Shown here: one piece after another, positions 46,951 to 61,937 of the stretch
How positions within the stretch are numbered: the first letter of the stretch is position 1
How the letters are laid out: every line of letters begins with the position of its first letter
Source of the DNA: Lichtheimia corymbifera B2541
Lineage: Eukaryota > Mucoromycota > Mucoromycetes > Mucorales > Lichtheimiaceae
Length of the DNA stretch: 64,000 nt
Assembly (NCBI GenBank): GCA_000697475.1
Contig: JNEU01001033.1
Coordinates: 17,573 to 81,572, forward strand
Direction: 5' to 3'
The notes under the pieces: generated by a model
The model's input: only the letters and a program-made list of their open reading frames with translations
Told to the model about the DNA's origin: nothing
The model's database searches: none
Position numbers and translations under genes: made by a program

Positions 46951-49900
46951 ATGCCCAATCGTGAAATGACAACTCCAAGACGAGGAAGACCTCCAGCACC
47001 ACACAATCGCAACCGCCAACGTAGTATAACTCGCGATGAAAGCAGAAACCAGCAGCAACCGAGTCAATGGCAACAACAACAACAACAGCACACGGCAAGC
47101 TCGCAATCAACACCTTCTCAATCGCGCTACAACTCAAAAGGCAATGGTGGTGGCGGTGGCCATCGAGGCAAGTTGGTACCTTCGACTTCAGCAACACAAA
47201 GTGAGCAACAGAGTGGAACCACCAATGGATCGCCTCATGTCCTTCTATTACAACGTGTTCTCTTTGACGAGGATGACATGCAACGACGTACCGCAGCGAC
47301 TCAACAACTCATCAAGTCACTCGAGGAATCTTTACAACATGGCGACCCTACACAAATGCAGTACGAGGGTATGCAGTTAGTCGACATGTGTATCCTAAAG
47401 CAGCCCAGCATACGACCTATCTTGGAGATGAATCGACCTCACAGCAGTGGCCTCAAAGCTGCAGCTGTCAAACTCATTTCAACCCTGGCTCTATGCTCAT
47501 GCAGACTCGATATCGTCTTCGTGTGGATCTTTGACTATTTGCAACGCTGGTCAGATGGTGATGATAATACCAACAAGACCAAAGAGTTCAAAATATGGCT
47601 TTTACGTGCATTGCGCCAGGTACCTGTCATTGTCATGTTCCTGGATCCTACTTGTTAACATTCCCTCTCTTTTTAGACCATTGCAGATGCTTCCAATGAT
47701 CCCTATTGCAATCGTCAATTATATGATTTATCACCCAACATTGTCGCCAGTGTCATTATGTTTCTCGATGCCATGGATACGTCCGATTACCTACCCGAGG
47801 TCTTGCAAGTTATTCAAGTCATCGCATCAAGCTGTCCTGTGGCATTCTCGGATAAATTTCAGGATATGATGGATTTACTTGTTGGATGGCACATTGATCC
47901 CCATTTATCCGATCAAAGGCGAAACCTGATATGTGGTATGTTGGAATAGGTATTGATACGTGCTTGGATGGCTTATTGAAAAGGAAAAATTCAGGACTCT
48001 ACAAGGAATTGCACGTGTTCTGGCATAACAGGTTCCCTTTTGCATTCGAGCTATTACAACATTTCCTCAGCGACATGCATGGTGTCATTGCAGCCATCGC
48101 CTCAGAAGAAGATATGGAGAGTGCTCAATCCAAATGGAATGTATGTGAAGGCCTCTTTAGGTAAATGCATTTTGTTTTATTTCCCATGTTTGCATGCTTT
48201 TTCTAAATCTTTGTTAGTTGTTTCCATGGGATGCTTCATGCCATTGTTCCATTGCTCTCAACACCTGAACTACGAAATGACCTGCATTTGGTGAATCCGC
48301 TCTTTGATCAACTGCGATTGAATACACTGGAGTTTCTGATGAAGGCGAGGGAACTGTCACCGAGCGAAAAGTGGATGGAAAAATGTAAGTTATATCAGTC
48401 ATTATCCAAAAGGAAACCATCCAGCTAATACGCGTATATAGCAAATCAAGTACTTCTATCGCTCTTCGCCTCCAAATCACAAAACATACGGCATTATCAG
48501 TGGCAAGTTTACCAATGCTTTGCATCGCAAGCAGTCAAAGGATTGAATTTCGATCAAGTCTCGTACTTGAAAATGCTGATGAAGGTAATGTTTCAAGCCA
48601 TGTGTATACAATGTGCTTCCAGACTCATTGTTGTATTATGTGATTAGCTTGTGGATGAATGGGGTTTGGGAATCGATCAAGCTATTCTTCAAGATATTCT
48701 CAACGTCGACACATCTCCACTCTTTCATCTGCGAGCAAAGTATCGAAGCGACAAACAATTGAATTCAGGCACCCTTGTTCTGTTGCGCTCTCTATTGCGA
48801 CTATGCGCCAATGACAGTAGTATATGCCTTGCAATGACCAATGGATACACTAGCTACTTTTTGGCTCAATTGGCAACCATCACCAACGCATATCAAGAAC
48901 AAGTCAATGATGCTCTCATTTTACACAACACACAGGAGGAACTCAAGACGTTTGATGGCACTTTCCCGCCAGTTGACATTCAAGAGGGAACCGATGTGAC
49001 GGATGCTGTGGTAGACGCCTTGTTTATGGCATACCTGCTTTTGGATGCTGCTGCTGTTTGGCCTTCTTCTCGACGACATCATTTACTGGTGGTGCTGCAG
49101 CTATTGACGACAGCGTGGAAATGCAAATGTAGCGATATCTTTGATGCCGGCCTGCAGGTGGTGATCGAGTTTTGCGCAAGGTATATATATAATATTGACG
49201 CTGCACCATTTCAAATAACTCATATATTTGTCACCTCCCCCTACCTAGTTGCCATTTTCTTGTTGACAATCACGACGAACTTGATTTGATTAGCAAACTC
49301 CTGTGCGACCTCTTTGATACTTGGCCACTTGTCAATCTGCGATCCCGACAATTGCTGTGTCGATTCCTCGAAGGTGTTGTGGATAGTCTCAAGTCATTAC
49401 CTGATAGCGTATCTGCTATTGGACCGGTGCGTAATGTTGTCAAGCATATGCTGCAATCCACAAGTAAGTGCACTGGCGCTTATTGTAAGGCTCGTACTTA
49501 TTATCGAGTTTATTAGGCATGGAGAAGGACAAGGTTTTGAGAGGAGATATGATACATTTGGCTACCAGCTTTTGTCAAGCATTTGGTTCAACTGATCTCG
49601 TGGACCCTGCTATACGATTCATGTGGCGTGGGTATGTGGATATATGTGTGCCTCGATGGGTAATTCACAGTAGCTGATTTCAACATTGATTTAGCTTGGA
49701 TGACCCATCTCCCAGCATCCATAAAGCAACAGCTGATCTTGTGGCAGTCCTCAATCCATTTGTTCTCACTGATACACCATTAACCGAGACCAAAGAGAAA
49801 AACGCATTAAAGGTAAATGATGGATGGCCTTCAAAAGGTTATTGTACTCAATAATTCAACATAGAATATCGTCATGGCCACTCCACACACGGGCGCATTT

Positions 49901-52900
49901 CGTCCAACGCACTTTGAAATTGTAATGATCAATCTTGGGATGGCTGAATACCTCGTTGGACCTCATGCAGGAGGCACGATCAGAGCGCTGGAGAACCCCA
50001 AAGAACAGCAGACACCTTTTGGATGGGCCGAACGACTGTTTTATCATTGCGATTCACTAAAAAGCATGCGCAACGTCTCGACTTCCCCTGAACTGAAAAG
50101 ACGTAGGTTATCTTGGCTGAATGCGTGGTCTTGAATGAGTGAATGTCTTACATGTCATAATAGAAATGGAGCGTATGATACCATCCATCAATGATTCAAA
50201 GCAATTCTTGTCTTATTGGGCCATGTGGGAATCTACTCGATATTGTATCTTGTCAAGACTACGTACCCCATTCGGAGGACCCGAACACGTAGGTTATTGC
50301 TGAGGTGGATATAGATACAGATATGGATCTAATCTATGTAAAAAAAAAAAAAAAGACTTTGGCAGCGTTTGAGCGTATGCTATCGAGCATGGTGTCCGTG
50401 GACATGAGCCAACTAAGGTATAAGGCTGATTACCAGTGGCGATATCTCATACTCACACTCTTTAAAATATAGAGACGATGCTTCTTATCGGACAAAGCTG
50501 GGCAATCTTTTGCTATTACTAGATCGCTTGGAAGTACAAATCTACAATGCATCGGATGGCTGTGCGACGAATGCTTTACCTTCAGTACCACGCTCCAGTC
50601 TTGCCTTTTTCAGAACCAACAAAAAGACTTGCAGGGACTACTATGCAAGGATACGGCCTAAAATCATTCAAGGGGCACAAATGATGCACGATGACCATTT
50701 GCTGATCCGACACATTATCGAAGTGAGTAGTCGATCAAGCTCTCTCTCTACGATTATCTACTAACCCCGTGTTCATACTAGGCTTTGAAAGAACGTGAAG
50801 CAGGATTACAGGAAAATGCAGCAACTATGGATGTCATGGCTTGGTTCAGCGAGGTCAATAAGCTCATGTGTGAATTTGGTAGGTGGACATTTCCTTTAGC
50901 TGCCTGACAAAAGTATTGACTCACTCTTTTTATATTAGTTGTTGCATGCATACATGTGGCTGCCGGTGATTTGATCAATGGAATCCAGTCTTGGTACCGA
51001 AGACTTGTTCGCAAAATATCGCATTTGAGACCTTCTTTTCCAAACGAGTGGACTTTTATTGGGTTGATCGGTCCTATTGCTCAAGGTATACTGGTTGAAA
51101 AGGATTCCAGTCAACTAGCAATGCATTAAGACAGAATTCTTAGATGAATCGTCGCACTCTGGAGATCCTTGCAGCGTCAACTGGTTTCAAGTGGGTGCTA
51201 TGTTTGCTTCGGTAGGTTTGGTTTTTGCTCTCTCGCTCAAGGAGGCTTCTAATTTTTGATTCTTTTCAGGGACATCACGAGCAAGCGCTCAAAGCACTCG
51301 AATCGATCCACGTATACATGAGCCGGGATGATTATGGGATTCTAGATACATTGGATAATCAGGTTAGTAATAATAATTTTGGCTTGTGGAATCATGATCT
51401 TAACTGTCCACTGTATATAGGCTCTCGATTATTATACATACCTTGAAGATTACGAGGCGATCAAGCGGGTGTATGATAGCAATGGATCCATGTTTAGCAA
51501 GATACTTTCAAGAGAGTTGATGATGTTTGCATCCCGTGATACCGATAATGATGCCGAGCCCACTTGTAGCTTGGAGGATCTCTACTCGTCTATGCAAACG
51601 CTCAATGTCACCGACAGTCTTCAACTGGGGCGTCTTGTGAATTTCCAAAATTGGTTGAGCAACAATGAACATCATGCAGCAGATACCAAAGCAAAGATTG
51701 ATCAGCTCTTAACATCACGTGCAAAGCTTTCATTGGAGGGACCATTGCCTGCAAAGTGCAGCATTCTCGAGATGGAGCTTGCTCAACGCAAAAGCATTCT
51801 TCAGGATATGAACAACTACATCCAACTAGCACCGCACATCAAACCTGCCTATGATATCCAAGCAACAAAAGCGTGGGGTCTTATTTGCACCTATCTTGGG
51901 CGATCAGACGCAGTGGATGACACCACCTCGGCTATACATTTGTATGCAGCGAGGGCAGCTCGCAAACAACACAACCTGGATATTGCACAGAAATGGTTGA
52001 CCAGTATTTCGGATGTTGGTGATACCAATTATGAGATCTTGTATGAGAATGTCAAGGTGCTGCTTTTGAAGCATGAAAGTCAAGCCAACGTCGAAGCTAT
52101 GGGACAACTCAACAGATTGATCATCAACCTCGAATCAACAAACGACTACGAGAAGCAGCCATTATACAGCAAAGCATGTCTTGCTGCTGCAAAACTTCTC
52201 AAGGATGAGAGTGATAGTGGACGCGATGTTGAGTTATTGGTCAACCAAATTGATGCAACATTGACAACGCCGAGCACCGATATTGACGATCACATGCAAC
52301 GTATACAATCGCCTTCAGATGAAGTCATCCATACTATGCTCAACAAATCCATCAATGATGCCACAACCTACAGCAAACCGTGGTTTGTGTATGCAACGCA
52401 TTTTTACAAGCAAGGCTGGAGGATCCTGGATGATCTTGTGCGTGGTGATGCTACCGTCCCAATTGTTTCATGGGCTAAGAATCAATTCCGTCAACTGATG
52501 CCAAACGATGAGAATATTGTTCAAACCGAAAAGGTAAGATTATGAATGTATGTCAATGGCGATATGATTAACACGATATATGTTTAGCATCTCTTTGGAT
52601 TGATTCAAAAGCATGCTGGCTCTATCCATCTCAAGGATGAAACCGCTATCAATCGTGCGTTGGAGCAGATCGTACCTGACAACAAGGATCAAGTGCTGTC
52701 TATCCTGGAAAAGATGTATGCTTCTATTGTCGACACGTTTCGGTCATCTGTCAGTGCCTATTTCCGATATCTTTCTTTGGATGAAGAGTCCCATCAAGAT
52801 AAGGATGATTCGGAGGGATCCACATCAATGATTATCACAGCTACATTGAGGTTGCTACGCATGTTGGTCAAATATGGAGATCCATTACAAGACGTATTCT

Positions 52901-55900
52901 TCGAGCATATTGAACGCGTGCGTATTGAACCATGGAAACGCATTATCCCTCAGCTTTTTGCAAGATTGAACCACCCCGCTAGCGTTGTCCAGCAAGTGAT
53001 CGGTAGATTGCTCACAAGAATATGCGACGAGTATCCCCGGGAGATCATCTATGATGTCATTGTCAGCTCCTCATCTTCCAAGACCAATCATGATACCAAA
53101 CATGTTCTCGCACGTATCGCCAACCGTATGATGGATCACAATGAAGCTCTATGGACATCAACGCAACGCATGGCAGAAGAATTGGAAAAGATTACTGTAC
53201 TATGGGAGGAGCGATGGTCGTACAAGATTGCATCCCTGGCATTCAATGCAATGGAATTGTTGGCCAAGCTGGATCAAGAAGTGGCACGGTTGGAAAACAA
53301 CAAGGACAATATGACGCAAGAACAAATTGAAAAGACATTCTTTGAGAGTTATGACAGCGTCACCAAGTTTTTGGTTACTTCAATCGAGAAATTGCTCAAT
53401 ACCACTATCCTGGCCACGACAACAAAGACGATTCACGAGCAATGGTTCATTGATACATTTGGAAAACAAATCATACAAGCCTATGAATTGTTGCAGAAGC
53501 CAAAATCGATAGCGACGTACCGAGAGGGATGGGACATGTTTATTCGAGTAAGCTATTATATCTATATACTAGGTTTCCATCGTTACTTATTTTTTTATAC
53601 TAGATCAATCGTGACCTCGTTATTGAAACGCACAAAGTCCGTATCCTGGAGCTTGAACACATTTCACCTTATCTTGCATCGTTACGCAATACCGAGATTT
53701 GCGTGCCTGGAGTATATGACATTGACAATCCTTGCTTTATCGACTCGTTTGGATCCAGCGTTGTGGTTCTACCAACCAAGACCAAACCCAAGAAGCTTGA
53801 TCTTTGTGGCTCGGATGGCAAAAAATACTCGTATCTTTTCAAAGGAATGGAGGATCTGCATTTGGACGAGCGTGTGATGCAACTGCTTGATACCGTCAAT
53901 GGCCTCTTGAGTGAAGACAAGGCTGCAGCTACACGTGACCTCAAAACAAGAACATATGCTGTAATTCCTCTAAGTGACCATTCGGGCATGATCCAGTGGG
54001 TGAATGATGCTACACCATTATTTGCTTTATACAAGCGATGGCAACGCCGGGAGCAAACCGCCCATGCATTGATTGCTGCTGCCAACGATCGTAATGCAGC
54101 AGCTCCTCCTGAAGAACAACAACCTCCTCAGCGTCCTACCGAGATGTTTATGGCCAAGATTGAACGTGCTTTGCGTGCTGAAAACTTGCGAATGACGACG
54201 AATAGACGACACTGGCCAAAGCATATCCTTAAAAAGGTGTTTTTGGAACTTGTCAAAGAGACACCAGGGGATTTGCTCAGCAAGGAAATGTGGTGTTCCA
54301 GTGCAGATTCGGTGGAATGGCTGGAAAAGACGACTTCGTTCAGTCGATCGTTGGCGGTCATGTCAGTGATTGGATATATTATCGGATTGGGTGATCGTCA
54401 CTTGGATAATATGATGGTGGATTATCATTCTGGCGAGATTATTCATATCGACTACAACGTTTGCTTTGAAAAGGGACGTCAATTGCGTGTGCCTGAACTT
54501 GTACCATTCCGTCTCACTCAAAACCTCTTTCATGCCCTTGGAATTACTGGTGTTGATGGTGTTTTCCGCACAGCTGCCGAAGAAACTTTACGTGTATTGA
54601 GAAAACACAAGGAGGTGCTCATGACATTACTTGATGCATTTGTCTACGATCCATTGGTGCACTGGGAAAACGATGCAGGAGAAACCGAAGAGCGACAAAT
54701 GATGGAATTGCAAGCCAACTTGGGTCTGGTCGCTGCTCGTCTTGGTAAGTCTTTTATTGATTCAGAGATATGATGATGATGTACTTACTTTAAGCGGTAG
54801 GTGATAAGAAACTTCAGCATGAAGAATACGAACAACAGCTGCCTGGTATTATTTCCAGCATACAGCAACAACTTCAACAAGCCATACAATCTGAACCGCA
54901 AAACGTTTTGGATGAGACAAGTGATGATGATGGCGAGGAAGAGGATGATGTCGATGTTGCCAAGAGAAACCTTTTAGCCCTCACTGACGATTGCAAAGCC
55001 TGGACTATGAAACACAAGAATGCATTGCTATCATTGATCAAGGTATAAATCTTTATTCCTATGGACTCTTGTGATTATACTAACATGGATAATTCAATCA
55101 GGGATCGATTGCTGAATCTCTCACGCAGAAATCATCATTGGACACTGACATGGTTGCAACGCTAGAGCAGCTGGATGATGTGGATCTTGCAAAACAGCTC
55201 TCGTCATGGATCAAACAAAGAGATGCGATTTATCACCAATGTACCGAAGAATTGCTTGCCTACAAAAAGCTCGTCCGCCCCGTTGCCGGAAAGTTACTTG
55301 ATCATCAAGATTCATGTCGGGTCTGGAGCGCTCTGCAGGACCTCAGTACACATTCTTTTGCAAAAGAGAAAATGGCACATATCCAGCAAGTCTTACAACA
55401 AGGTCATATTTCGCGTACGCTACAAGCCTTGCAGAGCCGTGCATTCAACTTTGCCAGCCACATATCCCAAACCGCTGATGAGATCGACAAAAGCATCCAA
55501 AACCTTGATCCCTTGGAAGATATTGCTACGGTGGAGGATGCTGCTACTGCTCAGTTACAAGAGTCATTGCAAGAATCATTCATCGCGTTGGATGGCGCGT
55601 TCCGAAGATTGGATGTTGACGGTGACGAGGAAGCAAATGCACACTTGGATCTGTTACCAGTTACACTGCAAAAGGTTGAATCTTGCTGTCATCTTGGAAG
55701 CTTTGGTCAATCAACTTATATCCGTGGACTACTTGTATTGTCGGCTGCATTGGAAGGACATATGGACCTCCTTCAAAGTAAGTTTACTGCTTTAGGTTTT
55801 ACTGTGTGCTTTTTTGACTAATACCACTGCACAGCGTGTCTTGGAAGCCAGATATCACCAAACGAATTGAATGCATTACAATCAGTCGTACCATGCGCTG

Positions 55901-58281
55901 CTGCGTTGTTTAAGGTGGAAGATACATGCATGACCATTTGTGGCATGATCTTGAAGCATCTCTTGGCTGGTGGCGATCAGGGACAGATGGCGGTGTTTGA
56001 ATTACAGAAAGCGTTAATGCAAGGCACTGACAACATCCAGGTAAGCGTATGGCAATTTCGCCATGTCAACAAAGAGCCGTAACTAATATTTCAATAGTCG
56101 AACGAACAAGCGAATGCCCTTTACAAATCAATAATGACATCTTTTGAAGCGATCGACCACTTGTGCTCAGTGCTCAAGGTAAAAATGACGATGGTTGTTT
56201 TGGATGACATGTTGGCTGACATTTTGGATGTAGGATACGTCATCGGATATTTCTATCGAAGATATGGAAATGGCACTCGATACGTATGCAAACAACATGC
56301 GACAGGTGAGATATCAAACGTGTATTATGCGAAGACGTATACAATCCTCACTCGAATTTTCATAGCTGGTCTTTTGCATTTTGGGAGAGTGTGTCAAACA
56401 TGTGCAAGGTCTTCCAACGCAAGGATGGACGTCCTATATTATATCTTCTTGGGCAATGACTTACAATGCTTCCGTTGCGATGCATGCCAAACAGCTATCA
56501 AGCACTGTTACCAGTTCTTTATTCCTTCCTTTTGTCTCTGCATTGTTACAATCAATGAGGCAGCAGCTTAACCGCCACTCTGATGAGCAGCAAATGGATA
56601 CTGAGCAGCGCACGCAGATCTCTCGCCGTATACAGCAGATGGTTGTGGCTCATGCAAGCAAGCGTATGATGGATATTGTATGTTTACTTTCGCTTTTGAT
56701 TTATGTCTATATATTCTAACCAAATATCTTTAGGGCTATGATATAAAGGCTGGATACAATACTTGCTTGGATATTTACAAGAGTGACATTGATCGATTCC
56801 TATGGTACAATGCTCCATACTTGCAAAGCGAGCGACCTTTGTTCCCTAATCAGTTGCCTGCACAAATGGCGGATGGCCCAGAGCGTCTTCATTACCTCGG
56901 TAACGGTTTGCAAGCCTTGAATGATACGATATCACAGTGTCAGGCACCATCAGTACAGCAGCAATGGGAGCAATGTCATCGTGCCGAGCTTGAAAAGGTA
57001 AATAACAGAGAATGTTTCACAATGACTACGGCTAACATAGTATACACGTTAGTGTGCAAACTTGATAGACTTTTACAACGCGATCAATCACTTGGAGAAT
57101 TGCAGAGAAGGATACACCCAAGCAATGATTGTCAACGAGTACATCAACAACCAATTGCAGACACTGATGGCTAATCATACGAGGTATGTATACGAACAGG
57201 ATACTATTTTAGATTTATTGACTTTTTTTTTTCCACTAGTGAAAATGGGCCAGCAGGAATAGCGGATGAGACATCACAGGTAAATCATTACACTATTCTG
57301 AGCATACACACATTGGTTATTAACACAGGCCTTGGTTAGCCCATCCCGTCCGAGTCCCTTGAGGAGATTCGTGCCGGATTATCAAAGGTCAATGAGCTAC
57401 TTGCAACTCTTAAATCGCCATTGGATGGAATCGTTTCTTTATTGGAATCAATCACGATTATCGAAGTTGACGACAACAATGAGCTGAAACCGATTCATCA
57501 GAATGCAAAGGTTTGTATGAGCACAATGGTTCCTGGTATATATATGTCTTACATGTACCGATTTATAGGATACCCTGGATCAATATCATGCGATCAAATC
57601 GAGCCTAAAGAGTATAAGCAAAGCAAGGCATGGGGATAACGATTGGACATATTCGAGTATGGTATGTAGTAGTGGGTAGCTCAGTGACAAAGGACGATGT
57701 AGAACTTATGCTATGTGTGTAGAGCAAAGTGATTGCCGAGATGGGTGAAAGAATCCAAAACTTGTTTGCTGCTTTCCGTTCACTCGAAGAATTTGGATTG
57801 GAACGTCAAGGTGACGAGCAAAAACAGGCATCAGAGGCTCATGAAGGTCATGCGACTAGCCAAGCTTTGGAGACAAGCAGCCTATCTAGTCCCACAGGAG
57901 GTGAAAAGTCAAATCAACGCCGTTACTCGGATGCCGAAGCTGTTGATACCAACCACCAAGGTAGTTGAAGGTTTCTTTTTCCCGCTATTCACAGCGCTCA
58001 TCTGTTGTGTTAGAAACCGCCTACACGAGTGCTGCAACACAGCGACGCGATGCACAAGTACTCGGTATTATGAGACGAGTGCGCTCCAAATTGGAAGGAA
58101 GGGACTTTGGCGTGCAACATAAAATGAGCGTGCATGAGCAGGTAATGATTTTACAAAAGGGGAGAGGGTACAACTCAGGCATTAACTCTTTTTTGATATC
58201 AAGATTGCCAAAACAATTGAACAATCATTGTCAGTGGATAATCTTTGTGCCATGTATGAAGGCTGGACAAGTTGGGTATAA
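46951..58281 (+). CDS. SMG1: SMG1, PI3K-like kinase of nonsense-mediated decay
   Basis: A many-exon gene (about 30 introns) of roughly 3,000-3,150 aa. The start MPNREMTTPRRGRPPAPHN is followed by a Q/S/G-rich region, then helical HEAT-like segments up to about 53500. The FRB/kinase region is characteristic: EICVPGVYDIDNPCF, VLPTKTKPKKLDLCGSDGKK, SYLFKGMEDLHLDERVMQLL and LIQWV-type SGMIQWVNDATPLFALYKRW. The catalytic loop is GLGDRHLDN (about 54385-54412) and the metal-binding segment is HIDYNVCFEKG, the SMG1-specific form of DFG. A C-terminal insertion follows, then a FATC end IAKTIEQSLSVDNLCAMYEG plus WTSWV and TAA at 58279. SMG1 phosphorylates UPF1 on mRNAs with premature stops. The ATG at 46951 is chosen because the one at 46942 meets a stop at once. 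Confidence 0.93.
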
Positions 58282-58523
58282 GCAAGAGAACAAGCGAGCA
58301 AGACGATTACTTTTGACAACAAACAATGAGGAGGAATGATGACTACACACACACCTACACACGCATACGCGAGGCCAACTACCAAATGGATCTTGCAGAC
58401 GTTGTCACACATCCCATGAATCCTTACTGGAATGAAAAGAGAGAGAGGATAGTACCTCCCTATTCCGTTTTCGGAAGAACAATGCATTTGCTGAAGAATA
58501 AAGGGATTTATATTATCACATGA

Positions 58524-61500
58524 TCAATTTTCACACATGAGACTAGCTGATCGGATTTCTGTATTGTCCAAAAAACTAAGGTTTTGAAGGCGGGTGTATA
58601 GCTCGGGATGATGTTGGAAATGATATGCTCTTGATAAGACTTGGAATGTGAGTACATGCTTGACGATCGATGCTAATGTCAGTTTTACTTTAGTATCTCT
58701 TTTATGTACTCTGGTTGTTGAGCTTACCCATCGTTCGGAATTTGTTATAATTGACAAGTTGTGTAGTGAGTCGAGAACGTAAAAAGCTATCGTCATCTTG
58801 ATCGGATGGCAGTGGTGATGGTGATGGTGCTGACAATGCGATAAAGTTGGGCAGTTCCGAATTGAATACAAGATCCGATAAATACAATCCAAGAAATGGG
58901 ATACATCCACGATGATTGCTGGTGACATCCGCACGACTCTTTGTAAGAACGCTTTCGACAGCTGATGATTCATCCATTTGTTGAATGGCTTGGCTCATTG
59001 CATGGCGCACGCTTTTCCAGTTTAAAAAAGGCTTGGCTAATTCCTTAAGCTCGCCAAAGACCTGTAGCTCGTAGTGATCAAGTCGTTGCCATGTGCGTTC
59101 GAGACGAGACACAGCCGGTGATTGAAGACCCAACAAGATCTGCATCAAAGTACTGTAGTTGCGGTGATGGAAACATTTCTGAAAAGCGATCCAAGTTAAA
59201 ATGCAAGTTCTCCCATCTCACACCACCTGCTGATAACATTACCAATGCAATCCGAATATATTTTTCAATGACCCGTATACGCGTTTCAAGTGATCGTGTT
59301 TGCACAATTTCTGATGTGATCCATTGACAGGTCTAAAAAAGTGGGTATTATTAATAAATGTTATGAATCCACTTTATGCTTTCTACTTGCCATGTTAAAA
59401 TAGCTGATCATTTGCTCAACACCACATCCTTGTTGTTGTCGACGCCATAACTCGGATTCATCTTCCAGCAATCTCTTACCAGCGTTGCGATGCTGCTGCT
59501 GGTTCTTTCTCCATCTTAGCTCGACAAGTTCATCCCATGTCACGTTTTGAAGCAGTTGTTGTTCAATGCAACAAAATTGCTGAGCAATGATTTCTGATCG
59601 ATATTGTAATATAAATGGCTGATATGGGTCGTGTAATCGGTGATGCAGTGGTGAAGGAGAGGGCGTTGAAGGAGGTACATGTAATAAGCATGTTGCAGGG
59701 TGAACCGAATTTCGCACCGAGGTATTATTCGATGATTGTGGATGTCGTTGTTGTTCATGTAAAGGTCGTTTCCCAGTCCAGCACATGGATCCTCGTTTCT
59801 CATTCTCCTTCTTTATCATGGAACATTGACAAACCGCATCCATATCATTCCCACTAGTAGTAGTAGGGTGGTGTAAGCCGTGCCGTATCGAGTTGTACAT
59901 GGTCGGTACTGATCTTTTGATGGTCTTGAGACTGAAATTCATTTTGGCTGACCATGCATTGTTGCTGTTAACACTGCGGTGAGATGTAGATGATAGTCTT
60001 CGTCGACGTGTCAAGAAGGGTAGCGCTGGTGTGGATATGGAAGGTTTCAATTGTTGTGGCGGTTGTGGTGGGGCAATCCCAATGGCGCTATCTTTTCGTG
60101 ACCCAGCACGTGATGTTGAATGCCAAGCATCATTACTGCTGCTTTGATACGATGTATCCGATCGTTGCGTTGGAAACGGTATCCCTGACGACTGTGTCGT
60201 GAGCGAGTCAAGGTTGGACAAGGAGGATCGTACTGATAAATCACCGTGTCTGTGTTCATTATTGTATAGCTTGCGTTGTCGTTTGAATAAACTTCTCAAA
60301 TTGTTGATGATTCTTGAGTCTCGTGGTGAATTGACAATGGCTGGATGAGTACGTAGTTGGGATAAAAAGGTGGATAGCATGAAACGCAATGTGCGGGAAG
60401 TGCCGAAATCGTGTTGCCAATAGTGGATCATCCAGTATCGGATCACTACAAATGTGCTGTATTGCATAATGAGCGTGCGTGTGTTGGTTTTTAACACGTG
60501 TTGCATGCAGCAGCATTACCGAATTCGAACCAAAAGATGATCATCTGTGCTTTGGAGAAGAGCCCACCGAAATCTCAGAATCAATAGCTTGCATAGTTTA
60601 ATATGTGTCAAGAATTGTCGGTATGTCAAGAAGAAATCCATCATGAACTCGGAATCTACATAGTAATGGTAGTGTCAGCCATCATAAAAAAAAAGATAGC
60701 AATCCTCATCCATTATCTTACCCATCTCGGATGTAAGCTTTTCAACTAGTTTTTCTGCAGTAGCTGATGTCATGACATGATCCTTATCATTGCGTCGACT
60801 AAACATGACGAATTGACTGGAGTTGTTTGCAAGCAAGTCAAACACGTGTGGGTCATTCTCAATGGGTGGTGTCGGTGGTCGTTGTATTGTTGTCTCGTTA
60901 TCATCTTCTGCATTCAAGGATGGCGTTTCTCGAGCTGCAGTATCTTCTACGCCCACCCATCCAAGGGATACATGTTCATGATCGGGTTGATTGGCAACAG
61001 CAATGATGGCAGATACAATTCCTTTTGCTTTGTCGTCATGATGATGATGATGATGATGATGATAAAGATGAGTGGCCTTGGGTGTAGATGATCGACGACG
61101 TGAAAAGGAGGTAGCGGGAGTGAGGGTTTGTCGCCTAGTAAACATTTTTGAGAGTTTACTGGATACCGATGTTGCTGAAGTAGGGGTTGATGATGAATCG
61201 AGTGGCGACGAACAAGGTACAGCAGCAGGAGAAGCAGCAGCAGAAGGAGGAGAAGAACGAGGAGGAGGAGAAGGGAAGCAAGATAAGGAAAGTTGACTTG
61301 GGCGTTTTGTTGGTTTGGATAACTTTGGTGGATACACAAAGGCAACATCCGTGTCTGATTTAGGAGAAGGAGTTGTTGTTGTTGCTGTGGTGGTGGCGGT
61401 GATTGCCTGCTGTTGTTGCTGCTGCAGAACACAAGAAGAAGGAGGAGGTTGAGTAGGAGATGGAATCGAGACATCTGCATGAACATCCCGTGATAAACGT

Positions 61501-61937
61501 GTACTACCATATCCCATTAGCCTCCTCTTGTCATAAAATGAAGCTATTATACTTACTTTATATTATGATCACATTGAGTATTCGATGTCATAAGTCTCCA
61601 TCCATAGATCGTAGCTAGTCGTATACATTCCTTATTGCCAGATTCACAATGGGATGAACTATGACGACGCCGTGGCACTTTGCTCAAAGATATCGTCGAA
61701 TGATCAAGCGTGAATGAAACCACAGGTGTTGTTGGTGCCGATGCGTCGCTATACTGATGCAATTCGTCCTTGCAATCCAATGGCAATGGCGTCCCATTGA
61801 TAGGTGCTCGTTTGGTCTTTAGATCGCCGAGTGATTTCGAACGTCTCCTGGAAAAAGGAAGAGAGTGAATAAGAAGGAAATTGGATTGAGTGCTTTGATA
61901 TATACTTTAGCTGAAACGCCGCTGGTGTTGTAGACAT
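58524..61937 (-). CDS. Ras guanine-nucleotide exchange factor (RasGEF)
   Basis: The gene has about eight exons and roughly 1,000 aa. The start MSTTPAAFQLK continues across an intron into RRRSKSLGDLKTKRAPING. The N-terminal half is Ser/Pro/Thr/Gln-rich with a His run (61040-61062). A RasGEF_N module is visible at SEFMMDFFLTYRQFLTHIKL (about 60655-60600) and RYWMIHYWQHDFG. The catalytic Cdc25 domain has EIIAQQFCCIEQQLLQNVTW, RSLETRIRVIEKYIRIA, YSTLMQILLGLQSPAVSRL and IPFLGLYLSDLVF. The last exon ends RSASLMCEN. It should activate a small Ras-type GTPase; whether it is Cdc25-, Bud5- or Lte1-like is not resolved. A 53-nt intron with a CTAAT branch site joins exons 2 and 3. It is convergent with SMG1 (242 bp). 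Confidence 0.88.

Noticed and set aside
61508..61553. Apparent 32-35 nt mini-intron in the RasGEF gene
   Set aside because: A 53-nt alternative ending GGTAG, with a CTAAT branch site, keeps the same frame and is more plausible.
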